Part shown: positions 16,239-24,464 of the stretch, in pieces
How the letters are laid out: every line of letters begins with the position of its first letter
How positions within the stretch are numbered: the stretch's first letter is position 1
Source of the DNA: DATGMP01 sp035293565
Lineage (GTDB): Bacteria; Pseudomonadota; Alphaproteobacteria; BOG-932; Roseiterribacteraceae
Assembly (NCBI GenBank): GCA_035293565.1
Contig: DATGMP010000040.1
Coordinates: forward strand, 1 to 39,568
DNA length: 39,568 bases
Direction: 5' to 3'
The notes under the pieces: generated by a model
Database searches by the model: none
Told to the model about the DNA's origin: nothing
What the model saw: only the letters and a program-made list of their open reading frames with translations
Program-made: the position numbers and the translations under genes

Positions 16239-17941
16239 ATCCGCAGGAAGAAGCACGATTCGATCTCGTCCTCGTCGGCAGCGGCGGCGGATCTTTTTGC
16301 GCGGCGCTCGTCGCAAAGCGCGCCGGCTTCAATCCACTCATTATCGAAAAGGAAGATCTGATCGGCGGTTCCACGGCAATGTCCGGCGGGGTTCTCTGGA
16401 TCCCGAACAATCCGGTAATGCGCCGGGCGGGCGTGCCGGATTCATTGGAACGCGCGCGCCAATATTTCGACGCCGTAGTGGGCGATGCCGGTCCGGCGAC
16501 ATCGCCGGCGCGGCGCGACGCGTTTCTAGAAACCGGCCCCAGGCTCGTCACCTTTCTCGAACAGCTCGGGATGAAATTTACCCGTGGAGAAGGGTACTCG
16601 GACTATTATGACGAGAAGCCCGGAGGCGAACCGCGCAGCCGGTCGATCGTCGCCCGGATATTCGATGCGCACGAGCTCGGCGCGTGGGAATCGCGGCTCA
16701 GGACCTACGAGTTTCTGCCGTTTCCCGCGCATATCTTCGAAGTCGGGCCGGCGGCTCTGGCGCATCGCTGCTGGTCAGGGCGCCGGATTGCGCTGAAGTT
16801 GATGGGCCGCGCCTTGTGGGCGAGGCTGACGGGCAAGTCCTACCTCGCGCGGGGCGGCGCTCTGCAAGGCCGCATGCTGAAGCTAGCGATTGCGCATGAC
16901 GTACCGATCTGGACCGGCGCGAAAGTCACATCCTTTATTCAAGATGAGGGCGGGCGCGTCGCGGGAGTCTATGTAGAGCGCCAGGGTCGTCGCGAAATCG
17001 TATATGCGAGAAGCGGCGTCATCCTCGATGCCGGCGGCTTTGCGCGCAATCGCGAACTTCGTGAACAGTATCAGCCAGCTCCTGCATCGACCGCTTGGAC
17101 TCACGCCAATCCCGGCGACACAGGGGAGATGCTCGCGGAAGCCATGAAGCTCGGCGCTGCGACGGATCTGATGGATCAGTCGGTCTGGGTAACCGTCTCC
17201 GCACGCGAGGACGGAACGCCGCCGCCGGGACTCGCGATGTCGTCGATCAATGTCGTCGACATCGCCAAGCCGCATTGCCTGATCGTTGACGGCGGTGGCG
17301 AGCGCTATGTGAACGAAGCCGTGTCCTACATGGAAATGGGTCAGACCATGTATGAGCGGCACAAGACGGCGAGAGCCGTGCCCAGCTGGTGCATCCTGGA
17401 GAGCAGACACCGCAGTAACTACTATTGGGGCACGCAGCCGCCCGACCGGACTCCGCCGGAGTGGATCGACTCCGGTTACATGAAGAAGGCCGACACCATT
17501 CAGGATCTGGCTCGCCAATGCGGAATTCCGCCGGAGCGGTTGCAGCAGACGGTTGCGCGTTTCAACGGCTCTGTCGATTGCGGGATCGACGCGGATTTCG
17601 GGCGCGGCAACCGCGCCTATGAGCGATTCTTCGGCGATCCGTCCGTACGGCCGAATCCGAACCTTGGCCGCATCGATCGGCCTCCCTTCTATGCCGTTCC
17701 CGTCTTTCCCGGCGATGTCGGCACCTTCGGCGGCTTGCTGACGGACGAGCATGCGCGCGTCCTTCGCACTGACGGAAGTCCGATCGAAGGCCTCTATGCG
17801 GCCGGCAATTGCACCGCATCGGTGATGGGTCGAAGATATCCCGGCGCAGGCGCGAGCATTGCGGCATCCTTCGTCTTCGGAGCCCTTGCGGCCCGGCATG
17901 CCCTTGACTGCGACTTCCCATTGCAAGGATCGAATCCATGA
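16235..17941 (+). CDS. FAD-dependent oxidoreductase, 3-ketosteroid delta1-dehydrogenase-like
   Basis: 568 aa, starting at a GTG that overlaps the stop of the Rieske gene (GTGA). The N-terminal FAD motif is DLVLVGSGGGSFCAALVAKRAG, followed by EKEDLIGGSTAMSGG. The C-terminus has GLYAAGNCTASVMGRRYPGAGASIAASFVFGALAARH, the typical FAD_binding_2/KstD end. Enzymes of this group desaturate 3-keto rings (steroids) or reduce fumarate-like double bonds; length and both ends fit the KstD group best. The next gene begins in its last codons (ATGA). Together with the Rieske protein it suggests oxidation of a cyclic ketone or steroid-like ring. Confidence 0.86.
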   Translation: MNPQEEARFDLVLVGSGGGSFCAALVAKRAGFNPLIIEKEDLIGGSTAMSGGVLWIPNNPVMRRAGVPDSLERARQYFDAVVGDAGPATSPARRDAFLETGPRLVTFLEQLGMKFTRGEGYSDYYDEKPGGEPRSRSIVARIFDAHELGAWESRLRTYEFLPFPAHIFEVGPAALAHRCWSGRRIALKLMGRALWARLTGKSYLARGGALQGRMLKLAIAHDVPIWTGAKVTSFIQDEGGRVAGVYVERQGRREIVYARSGVILDAGGFARNRELREQYQPAPASTAWTHANPGDTGEMLAEAMKLGAATDLMDQSVWVTVSAREDGTPPPGLAMSSINVVDIAKPHCLIVDGGGERYVNEAVSYMEMGQTMYERHKTARAVPSWCILESRHRSNYYWGTQPPDRTPPEWIDSGYMKKADTIQDLARQCGIPPERLQQTVARFNGSVDCGIDADFGRGNRAYERFFGDPSVRPNPNLGRIDRPPFYAVPVFPGDVGTFGGLLTDEHARVLRTDGSPIEGLYAAGNCTASVMGRRYPGAGASIAASFVFGALAARHALDCDFPLQGSNP

Positions 17942-18423
17942 ATGACACAGAGTCCGATCGGCGCCTACAGGAAATGCTTGACCGCGAAGCCATCCGTGAT
18001 CTGGTCAATCGCTACTTCGTCGCCGTCTGGCGGCAGGATGCCGATGGGGTCGCAGATCTCTTCGCCGACGATGGGGAATTCTGTTTCGCGGGTATCGCGG
18101 TCGGAGAGGACGGCCGGCCGACGGCGACCGCTGACGATGAGACTCAGACCTTTAAAGGACGGTCGGTCTTGAACCAGGTTTATAAGCTCGCTCTGGCGGA
18201 AATGCGGCCCTTGCCGTTCGGCCACAACCATGTGGTCGACCTGCTGGGGCCGGACCGCGCTTGCGGTCATCTGGTCATGGAGATGCGCGGCGCCAAGGAT
18301 TTCGAGCTGATGGGAATCGTGACCTATGAGGACCAATACGCCAAGATCGACGGGCGCTGGCTGTTCGCGCGACGGTTCGGCCGGGTTCGCCAGCCAGTTC
18401 GGTCGTCCGAGGAGGCGAAATGA
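17938..18423 (+). CDS. SnoaL-like (NTF2-fold) protein
   Basis: 161 aa, the cone-shaped alpha+beta SnoaL/ketosteroid-isomerase fold. The typical opening is LQEMLDREAIRDLVNRYFVAVWRQDADGVADLFADDGEF, followed by FGHNHVVDLL and a C-terminal FELMGIVTYEDQYAKIDGRWLFARR. Such proteins act as isomerases, hydratases or hydroxylase partners on polycyclic compounds. It might also serve as the beta-subunit-like partner of the Rieske alpha subunit, since real beta subunits share this fold, but the sequence looks like SnoaL_4 rather than a true beta subunit. It overlaps both neighbours by 4 bp. Confidence 0.85.
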   Translation: MNDTESDRRLQEMLDREAIRDLVNRYFVAVWRQDADGVADLFADDGEFCFAGIAVGEDGRPTATADDETQTFKGRSVLNQVYKLALAEMRPLPFGHNHVVDLLGPDRACGHLVMEMRGAKDFELMGIVTYEDQYAKIDGRWLFARRFGRVRQPVRSSEEAK

Positions 18424-18875
18424 TGAACAAGGAAGAAACGGCTTCGGCAACGGTGACTGAGCGGGTTGCGGCGCCGATCGATCGCGTGTGGGAGGTTCTT
18501 TCCGATTTCAGCGCGATGCAGCGGCGAACCGCGGGGCTCACGCGCTTTACTGTCGAAGGTTCCGGTGCCGGCGCGGTTCGAACGTTCCAGATCGGAGACG
18601 GGCCGGTGATGCGCGAGCGTCTCGAAGTATTCGATCCAGTCGGCTATCGCTTCGCCTATGCGCTGCTGCCGCCGGCCTTCATGGAGAATTATCTTGGCGA
18701 GGTTCAGCTGAAGCCCGATGGACCGGAGGCCTGTCTCGTCGTCTGGTCCGGTCGCTGTACGGTTTCCTCCGCCCAGGAAGCGGCTGAGCGCCGCGTGTTT
18801 TTCGAGAATGTCTATCGCAATGGCATTGCCTGGGTTCGTAAGGAGCTCGGGGTCTTGGAGAAGGAGGGCGGGTGA
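18420..18875 (+). CDS. SRPBCC family protein
   Basis: 151 aa with a START/Bet v1-like helix-grip fold, a hydrophobic ligand-binding cavity. The opening SATVTERVAAPIDRVWEVLSDFSAM is the family hallmark, and the C-terminus ends with a long helix (RVFFENVYRNGIAWVRKEL). This branch is the polyketide-cyclase/dehydrase-like group; it may bind or cyclise an intermediate of the operon's pathway. It starts inside the previous gene's stop (ATGATG overlap) and its own stop overlaps the next start, so translation is coupled. Confidence 0.85.
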   Translation: MMNKEETASATVTERVAAPIDRVWEVLSDFSAMQRRTAGLTRFTVEGSGAGAVRTFQIGDGPVMRERLEVFDPVGYRFAYALLPPAFMENYLGEVQLKPDGPEACLVVWSGRCTVSSAQEAAERRVFFENVYRNGIAWVRKELGVLEKEGG

Positions 18876-19765
18876 TGGTCAAGGTGGCGCTCGGGACTTG
18901 GGGTCTGCAGAAATGGTTCGACGGAGACTTCGCGCCCGTGATCGATCTCATGCGCTTGGCCGACGAGAAGGGAATCGACCAGGTGTCGATCACCGATCAC
19001 GTGGTGATGGGGGAGCATGTCGAAAAATACCCTTACGGTCCGTTCTACAACCCGCTCGACTTCCCGTGGTATGAGCCGATCTCGGTCCCGTCCGCGATCG
19101 CCGGCGTGACGAAGGATATCCGGCTCTCGACGGGGATCCTGATCGCGCCGCTACGGCCGGCCGTCCTGCTGGCAAAGCAGCTTGCGACTTTGGACGTGAT
19201 CTCCCGCGGGCGTGTCGATATCGGGCTCGGCCTAGGTTGGCAGAAGGAGGAGTACGAGGCCGCCGGCGTGCCATGGGAAGGCCGTTACGCCCGGCTGGAA
19301 GAACAGGTGCGCGTGTGCAAGCTTCTGTGGAGCCAGGCGCCGGCAAGCTTCGCCGGCAGCTCCGTCGGCTTCGACCGGATTCATGCCTACCCCCGGCCGG
19401 TTCAAAGCGGCGGCATCCCAATCTGGTTCGGCCTGGCCCCCACCGAGAAGAACTTCACGCGCATCGCCCAGCTCGGCGATGGCTGGCTGCCGATGGAGAA
19501 CGATGCGGAGAAATTAGCCCCTCATATCGACAATCTGCGTTCGGCGTTCAGGTCGATTGGCCGGGACCCTGGCAAGATCGCCGTGCGCGCGGTGGCCCCC
19601 TATGTCTTTCGAGACGACGGAAAAGCCGATCTCGATCGCACGCTCGTAAAGATACCGGCTATGATTCAGGCCGGTGTCACGATCGTCGAATTCCATCCGG
19701 CCTGGTTTACGGACGGCGTGCGCGGGTTCGAAACGATCCTGGACGCGATGACATCGATAAAATGA
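18875..19765 (+). CDS. LLM (luciferase-like) class flavin-dependent oxidoreductase
   Basis: 296 aa of the bacterial luciferase-like TIM-barrel family. I place the start at the ATG at 18875 (TGATG overlap), 7 nt after AAGGAGG; a GTG at 18872 is the alternative. Motifs are VSITDHVVM, STGILIAPLRPAVLLAKQLATLDVISRGRVDIGLGLGWQKEEYEAAGV and IPIWFGLAPTEKNFTRIAQLGDGWLP. The family uses FMN or F420; annotation pipelines often call such proteins F420-dependent. The presence of F420 in this organism cannot be judged here. It is last in the operon and converges on another SnoaL-like gene. Confidence 0.86.
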   Translation: MVKVALGTWGLQKWFDGDFAPVIDLMRLADEKGIDQVSITDHVVMGEHVEKYPYGPFYNPLDFPWYEPISVPSAIAGVTKDIRLSTGILIAPLRPAVLLAKQLATLDVISRGRVDIGLGLGWQKEEYEAAGVPWEGRYARLEEQVRVCKLLWSQAPASFAGSSVGFDRIHAYPRPVQSGGIPIWFGLAPTEKNFTRIAQLGDGWLPMENDAEKLAPHIDNLRSAFRSIGRDPGKIAVRAVAPYVFRDDGKADLDRTLVKIPAMIQAGVTIVEFHPAWFTDGVRGFETILDAMTSIK

Positions 19766-19783
19766 TCGATGCCATCCCGGCTG

Positions 19784-20257
19784 TCACCGATGCTCGGAGG
19801 ATGTCTCCATCGGCTTGAAGAGATGCTGGCTCAGATCGCCGACAAGCTCCATGTCTTCGCGGCGCTCGATGAACCGCCATTTGCCGTCCACTTTGGCAAA
19901 GCGGTCGCGATAGGTGCCGCCGACGATCGGCCGAAGCGGGAAGGTGGGCGTGGACTGGAACACCATCACATAGGATTGCGCGCGCGCACGGTCCGGTCCT
20001 TCGAAATCGATCATGATGTTGCTGATCACATGGCGGGTGCGCGGCGTCCCGGTCTCGGGATCGATCCGCACCCACTCACGATAAATGTCGGCGAAAGCTT
20101 TCGGATCACCATGCGCGTTGAACGGGGGATCGAAACCCGGCGCGTGGATCTCGGCATGCGCGAACAGCGCCCCGATCGCGTCGATGTCGCCGCGGTCGGC
20201 GTAGTCGGGATAGAGATGGATGAGATTTTGAATCGCGACATAATCGTCGAAACTCAC
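19784..20257 (-). CDS. SnoaL-like (NTF2-fold) protein, second
   Basis: 157 aa, starting at a GTG preceded by AAGGAGGA. The opening DDYVAIQNLIHLYPDYADRGDIDAIGALFAHAEIHAPGF and the end YRDRFAKVDGKWRFIERREDMELVGDLSQHL are typical of SnoaL-like domain proteins. It is related in fold to, but clearly different in sequence from, the SnoaL-like gene of the operon at 17938. It is read toward the operon's end and shares an upstream region with the MFS transporter, so it is probably controlled together with it. Confidence 0.85.
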   Translation of the reverse strand: MSFDDYVAIQNLIHLYPDYADRGDIDAIGALFAHAEIHAPGFDPPFNAHGDPKAFADIYREWVRIDPETGTPRTRHVISNIMIDFEGPDRARAQSYVMVFQSTPTFPLRPIVGGTYRDRFAKVDGKWRFIERREDMELVGDLSQHLFKPMETSSEHR

Positions 20258-20336
20258 GCGTCGTCCTCCTTGAATTCTCCCAGCCTTCCCTCATGATGCC
20301 CTTGGAATTCCCGACGACGCAATCCGCGATGGGGAG

Positions 20337-20357
20337 GATGACGGGCGGCCCGTCATC
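20337..20357. promoter_or_regulatory. 21-bp perfect inverted repeat in divergent promoter region (candidate operator)
   Basis: Arms GATGACGGGC and GCCCGTCATC flank a single central G. It sits 80 bp upstream of the SnoaL-like gene (minus) and 48 bp upstream of the MFS gene (plus). The one-base centre makes an RNA hairpin less natural than a dimeric repressor site, so I read it as an operator, perhaps for a TetR/GntR-type regulator encoded outside the window. Confidence 0.55.
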
Positions 20358-20404
20358 GTCGAGGCAGGGGCATCGCGCGCAGTCCAGGCGGGAGGAGACG
20401 GGAT

Positions 20405-21739
20405 ATGGCGGTAACTGACGCAGTCGAATGTCGGGAACAGCCTATTGAAGCAGTCGCGGCAAGCGCGCTTCGGCGCGTTACACGGCGGCTCCTGCCGTTT
20501 CTCATCCTTTGCTACTTTGTCGCCTATCTGGACCGGGTCAATGTCGGCTTCGCCGCCTTGACGATGAACCAGGATCTCGGGTTGTCGCCTGTGGTCTATG
20601 CCTGGGGCGCCGGTATTTTCTTCATCGGGTATTTCCTGTTCGAGGTGCCGAGCAATGTGATCCTCGAGAGCGTCGGGGCGCGGCGATGGATGGCGCGGAT
20701 TATGATTTCCTGGGGCGTGCTGGTCGCCGCGACGGCGTTCATTTGGAACGGCACGAGCTTCATCACCCTGCGCTTCTTCCTCGGCTTGGCCGAGGCGGGA
20801 TTTTTCCCGGGGCTGATCCTCTATCTCACCTATTGGTTCCCGGCGGAATATCGCGCTCGCATCATCGGTGCCTTCATGGTGGCCATCCCGGTCTCAACGG
20901 TGATCGGCGGACCTGTTTCGGGCCTCATACTCGACATGCATGGATTTCTCGGCCTCGCAGGCTGGCGCTGGCTCTTCATCGTCGAGGGTGCTCCTGCGAT
21001 CCTACTGGGGCTCATCGTTCTCTTCGTGCTGACGGACAGGCCTGGAGTCGCTGACTGGCTGTCCGACCCCGAGCGGCAATGGTTGACGCGCAGATTGGAA
21101 AGCGAGCGGCGGCACCGCGAGGCCATCCGGCATTTCACGCTCGGCGAGGCCTTGCGTCATCCACGCACCCTGGCCCTTGCCATGGTTTATTTCGGCGTGG
21201 TCGCCGCGAACTATGGTTTCACCTTCTGGATACCGCAGATTGTGAAGAATTTTGGTCTCAGCAATATCGAGACCGGGTTCGTCACTGCGATTCCCTATCT
21301 TGCCGGCGCCGTCGCGATGACGCTATGGGGATGGCACTCGGACCGGACGCGTGAGCGGAAGTGGCACTTGGTCCTTGCCGCGGTCATCGCGACTTCGGGG
21401 CTCGTGGCTTCTGCATGGATCGAGTCGCCGGCTCTGACCGTCCTGGCACTTTCGGTCGCCGGGCTGGGGATCTTCTGCATATTGCCGGTCTTCTGGACAT
21501 TACCGACGGCGATGCTGACGGGACGGGCTGCAGCGGGCGGCATTGCGCTCGTCAACGCGCTCGGCAATCTTGCGGGTTTCGTCGGTCCCTACGCCATGGG
21601 CTGGATCAAGGAAACATCGGGCAGTTTTTCCTGGGGGCTTTTCGCACTCGCCCTGGGTCCGCTTGTCGCCGCGGTCATCGTGCTGATTCTCGGCCACAAC
21701 CCGGCGCTGGAAGAGGGGCGCGGCGAACTCCCTCTGTAG
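20405..21739 (+). CDS. MFS transporter, anion:cation symporter (ACS) type
   Basis: 444-aa permease with 12 predicted membrane segments. The opening LRRVTRRLLPFLILCYFVAYLDRVNVGFAALTMNQDLGLSP is the signature of the ACS family, which imports organic anions such as sugar acids, phthalate or hydroxyphenylacetate with protons. A GGGAGGAG ribosome site precedes the ATG. Given the adjacent oxygenase operon, it likely imports an acidic substrate or intermediate of that pathway (inference). Its stop lies 18 bp from that of the convergent ALDH gene; a short inverted repeat (CCGA/TCGG) between them could help termination. Confidence 0.9.
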   Translation: MAVTDAVECREQPIEAVAASALRRVTRRLLPFLILCYFVAYLDRVNVGFAALTMNQDLGLSPVVYAWGAGIFFIGYFLFEVPSNVILESVGARRWMARIMISWGVLVAATAFIWNGTSFITLRFFLGLAEAGFFPGLILYLTYWFPAEYRARIIGAFMVAIPVSTVIGGPVSGLILDMHGFLGLAGWRWLFIVEGAPAILLGLIVLFVLTDRPGVADWLSDPERQWLTRRLESERRHREAIRHFTLGEALRHPRTLALAMVYFGVVAANYGFTFWIPQIVKNFGLSNIETGFVTAIPYLAGAVAMTLWGWHSDRTRERKWHLVLAAVIATSGLVASAWIESPALTVLALSVAGLGIFCILPVFWTLPTAMLTGRAAAGGIALVNALGNLAGFVGPYAMGWIKETSGSFSWGLFALALGPLVAAVIVLILGHNPALEEGRGELPL

Positions 21740-21757
21740 CCGAACGATCGGTAGAAC

Positions 21758-23245
21758 TCAGAACTGGATGCCCTGAGCAAGCGGGAGATCGTTGGAGTAA
21801 TTGATCGTCGCGGTTTGTCTCCGCATATAAGCCTTCCAGCAATCGGATCCCGACTCGCGGCCGCCGCCGGTATCTTTCTCGCCGCCGAAGGCGCCGCCGA
21901 TCTCGGCTCCGGACGGTCCGATATTGACGTTCGCTATACCGCAATCCGATCCGGCCGCCGCGAGAAACCGCTCGGCCTCCTGCAGATCCTGCGTGAAGAT
22001 GCTGGAAGCCAAACCTTGCGGCACGGCATTGTGCTTTGCCATCGCCTCGCCGAAGTCTCGATAGCGCATCACATAGAGGATTGGCGCGAAGGTCTCTGTC
22101 GCAACGATGTCGCTCTGATCCGGCATCTCGGCGAGCGCCGGCCGCGCGTAGTAAGCCTCTGGACGATGGCCCGCGACCCTCCCCCCGCCCGTGATGTTTC
22201 CACCCTCAGCCTTGGCGCGTGCGAGCGCTTGCTCCATCGCGGAGAACGCCTGGCCGTTGATGAGCGGTCCTACCAGAATCTCCGGCAGGAGCGGATCCCC
22301 GATCGGCAAATCGGCATAGAGCGTCTTCAAATCTCCGACCAAGCGATCATAAATCGCATCTTGGACGAACAGCCGACGCAGCGTCGTGCAACGTTGACCG
22401 GCCGTGCCGACGGCCGCGAAGAGAATCGCACGCTTGGCAAGCTCGAGATTGGCCGAGGGACAGACGATCATCGCGTTGTTGCCGCCGAGCTCCAGCAGCG
22501 CGCGGCCGAGGCGAGCCGCTACAACAGGGGCGATGGCGTGTCCCATCGCCGTCGACCCGGTCGCGCTCACCACCGGGATGCGCCGGTCTTCTGCTATCCG
22601 CAGCGCCGCGCCGCGCTCGCCGAGGATGATCTGGGACAGGCCGGTCGGCGCTCCGCCGAAGATGCGCGTAGCGCGCAGGAGCAGAGCCTGAGCCGCGAGG
22701 GCAGTGAGGGGCGTTCTCTCCGAGGGTTTCCAGAGAACGGAATCGCCGCAGACAAGCGCAAGGGCAGCGTTCCAGGACCACACGGCGACCGGAAAGTTGA
22801 AGGCGGAAATTATGGCGACGGAGCCGATCGGATGCCATTGCTCCATCATGCGATGGCCGGGACGCTCCGATGCGATCGTGAGCCCGTGCAGCTGGCGCGA
22901 AAGGCCGACGGCGAAGTCGCAGATGTCGATCATCTCCTGCACTTCGCCCAAGCCTTCCTGCAGGATCTTTCCGTTTTCAATCGTGACAAGGCGTCCGAGC
23001 GCCTCCTTGTTGGCGCGGAGCTCCTGGCCGAATAGCCGCACCAGCTCACCGCGCTTGGGCGCAGGCACGTCGCGCCAGGCCCGAAAAGCTTCGACGCTTC
23101 TCGAGATCTTATCGTCGATCGCCCGTGGATCGTCGTATCCGACCCGTCCGATCTCCGAGCCGTCGATCGGCGACCGCACCGCGCGGTCTCCTGATGTCGC
23201 GTCGACGCCAAGCGCGTCGAGAATTCCCGCCGCGATGTTCATCAT
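21758..23245 (-). CDS. Aldehyde dehydrogenase, ALDH7-like (aminoadipate-semialdehyde dehydrogenase type)
   Basis: 495-aa NAD(P)-dependent aldehyde dehydrogenase. The catalytic Cys is C286 in GTAGQRCTTLRRL and the general base is E252 in LLELGGNN. The stretches HPIGSVAIISAFNFPVAVWSWNAALALVCGDSVLWKPSERTPL and IVATETFAPILYVMRY, and the C-terminal SGAEIGGAFGGEKDTGGGRESGSDCWKAYMRRQTATINYS, are those of ALDH7/antiquitin-like enzymes, which oxidise 2-aminoadipate 6-semialdehyde. It begins inside the stop codon of the saccharopine/lysine dehydrogenase-like gene (ATGA overlap), which strongly supports a joint role in lysine catabolism. Confidence 0.88.
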   Translation of the reverse strand: MMNIAAGILDALGVDATSGDRAVRSPIDGSEIGRVGYDDPRAIDDKISRSVEAFRAWRDVPAPKRGELVRLFGQELRANKEALGRLVTIENGKILQEGLGEVQEMIDICDFAVGLSRQLHGLTIASERPGHRMMEQWHPIGSVAIISAFNFPVAVWSWNAALALVCGDSVLWKPSERTPLTALAAQALLLRATRIFGGAPTGLSQIILGERGAALRIAEDRRIPVVSATGSTAMGHAIAPVVAARLGRALLELGGNNAMIVCPSANLELAKRAILFAAVGTAGQRCTTLRRLFVQDAIYDRLVGDLKTLYADLPIGDPLLPEILVGPLINGQAFSAMEQALARAKAEGGNITGGGRVAGHRPEAYYARPALAEMPDQSDIVATETFAPILYVMRYRDFGEAMAKHNAVPQGLASSIFTQDLQEAERFLAAAGSDCGIANVNIGPSGAEIGGAFGGEKDTGGGRESGSDCWKAYMRRQTATINYSNDLPLAQGIQF

Positions 23246-24342
23246 GCGGCCCTTTCATCCAGGCTGTGCCCGGTAAGATCGAAGTTTCGGCCGAAGCGAT
23301 TGGCCAGGAAGTCGGAAAGGCAAGTCTGCTCCTGACGCACGAATCCCTTTTGCGGCAATCGTCCCTCGCCGAGCAGATCGACCATGGCGCAGATGCCGGA
23401 TGCGGTCGTGATCTGGATCGCGCTCATCGGACGGCCGGCGATCGTTCGGCCGTAGATCTTCTGTGCGTAGGTCTCCTGGGTGAGCCGCCCGTCTTTCCAG
23501 CCGGACACGGTGACCAGAACCAGCACGACATCCTGCAAGGTGACGGGCACGGCCGTTTCGAGGACGTCCTTGAGGATGTCGCGCCTGGCGCCGAGACGCA
23601 AATCGCGCACCAGCATCTTGATGATGTCGCGGTGGCCCGGATAGCGCACCGTCTTGTAGTTCAGATTTTCGACTTTGCCATCGAGCGTGTCGCAGAGCGT
23701 TCCGAGGCCGCCGGAAGTGTTGAATGCCTCATATTCGATTCCGTCGAAGGAGAAGGTCTCGAGCTCCTCCAGAGGAGGAACGTCGCGGCGCCGCTGATCG
23801 CGGATCGACTCACAGGGGTTGCAATATTCGTTGATCAATCCATCGGTCGACCAGGTCAGATTGTATTTGAGCGCATTATGGGGGAATACCGGCAGCGCGC
23901 CGACGCGCAGCTGAACGTCGCGTAGGCGATCGAACCGGCTCGCAAGCTCATAGGCCACGATCGAGACGAATCCGGGCGCCAGCCCGCATTGCGGAACGAA
24001 GGCCGTCTCTGCTCCGTCCGCCAGTTGCTTGATGGCTCTCGTCGACTCGACATCTTCCGTGAGGTCGAAATAATGCGCGCCGACACGCCGGCAGCCCTCG
24101 GCGACCTTGGTGGTCAGATGGAATGGAACCGCCGAAACGACGATCTCGTAACCGGCCGCGGTGCTTGCGAAATCGTCGCGGAGCAGGTCGGAGACGCCGA
24201 TGTCGAGATTCTCGTTCGCGAGGTGATCGAGGGCTTCCGTGTCCTTGTCCAGAACCGTGATCCGATAATCGCCGGTCCGAGACAGGAATTCGGCGATCGC
24301 GCTCCCGATTTTCCCGCCGCCGACGAGCATGAGCTTTTTCAT
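23242..24342 (-). CDS. Saccharopine dehydrogenase-family enzyme (lysine 6-dehydrogenase or saccharopine reductase type)
   Basis: 366 aa from the ATG at 24342, preceded by GGGAGGA; a start five codons earlier is open but less well placed. The NAD(P) motif is KLMLVGGGKIGSAIAEFLS. The middle and C-terminal parts (CGLAPGFVSIVAYELASRFDRL, YNLTWSTDGLINEYCNPCESI, FNTSGGLGTLCDTL) fit the single-domain Lys9/lysine 6-dehydrogenase group. Members either deaminate the lysine epsilon-amino group or cleave saccharopine; both yield aminoadipate semialdehyde, the substrate of the co-translated ALDH. It is divergent from an Lrp/AsnC regulator. Confidence 0.85.
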   Translation of the reverse strand: MKKLMLVGGGKIGSAIAEFLSRTGDYRITVLDKDTEALDHLANENLDIGVSDLLRDDFASTAAGYEIVVSAVPFHLTTKVAEGCRRVGAHYFDLTEDVESTRAIKQLADGAETAFVPQCGLAPGFVSIVAYELASRFDRLRDVQLRVGALPVFPHNALKYNLTWSTDGLINEYCNPCESIRDQRRRDVPPLEELETFSFDGIEYEAFNTSGGLGTLCDTLDGKVENLNYKTVRYPGHRDIIKMLVRDLRLGARRDILKDVLETAVPVTLQDVVLVLVTVSGWKDGRLTQETYAQKIYGRTIAGRPMSAIQITTASGICAMVDLLGEGRLPQKGFVRQEQTCLSDFLANRFGRNFDLTGHSLDERAA

Positions 24343-24415
24343 GGCGCATCCTCCCATACAAACCTGCGCCCGGACTCGGCCGGTGGGAACCCGGCAATAT
24401 GGCGTCCCTTGCGTT

Positions 24416-24455
24416 ATTCGCCGGCGAATCGCAGGATCATCCGACGATTCGCCGG
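24416..24455. promoter_or_regulatory. Candidate Lrp/AsnC operator: palindrome plus half-repeat one 31-bp step away
   Basis: The perfect palindrome ATTCGCCGGCGAAT lies at 24416-24429 and a second copy of its first nine bases (ATTCGCCGG) at 24447-24455. The two start points are 31 bp apart, about three helical turns. It lies between the dehydrogenase start (24342) and the regulator ATG at 24465. Lrp-family octamers bind such phased sites, so autoregulation and control of the divergent operon are plausible. Confidence 0.55.
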
Positions 24456-24464
24456 AAGCTTGCC

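Noticed and set aside
14997..16316. Long minus-strand open frame (439 codons) opposite the Rieske gene
   Set aside because: It is a shadow of a high-GC gene; Arg/His-rich composition with no domain, and the plus strand has an intact Rieske protein with all ligands.
16883..17926. Long minus-strand open frame opposite the KstD-like gene
   Set aside because: No recognisable domain; it is the antisense of a convincing FAD protein.
21815..23035. Plus-strand open frame (406 codons) opposite the ALDH
   Set aside because: Antisense of an intact ALDH with catalytic residues; composition is typical of a shadow frame.
24399..24464. Earlier ATG for the Lrp/AsnC regulator
   Set aside because: It would add 22 residues not seen in the family and would place the palindromic operator inside the coding region.
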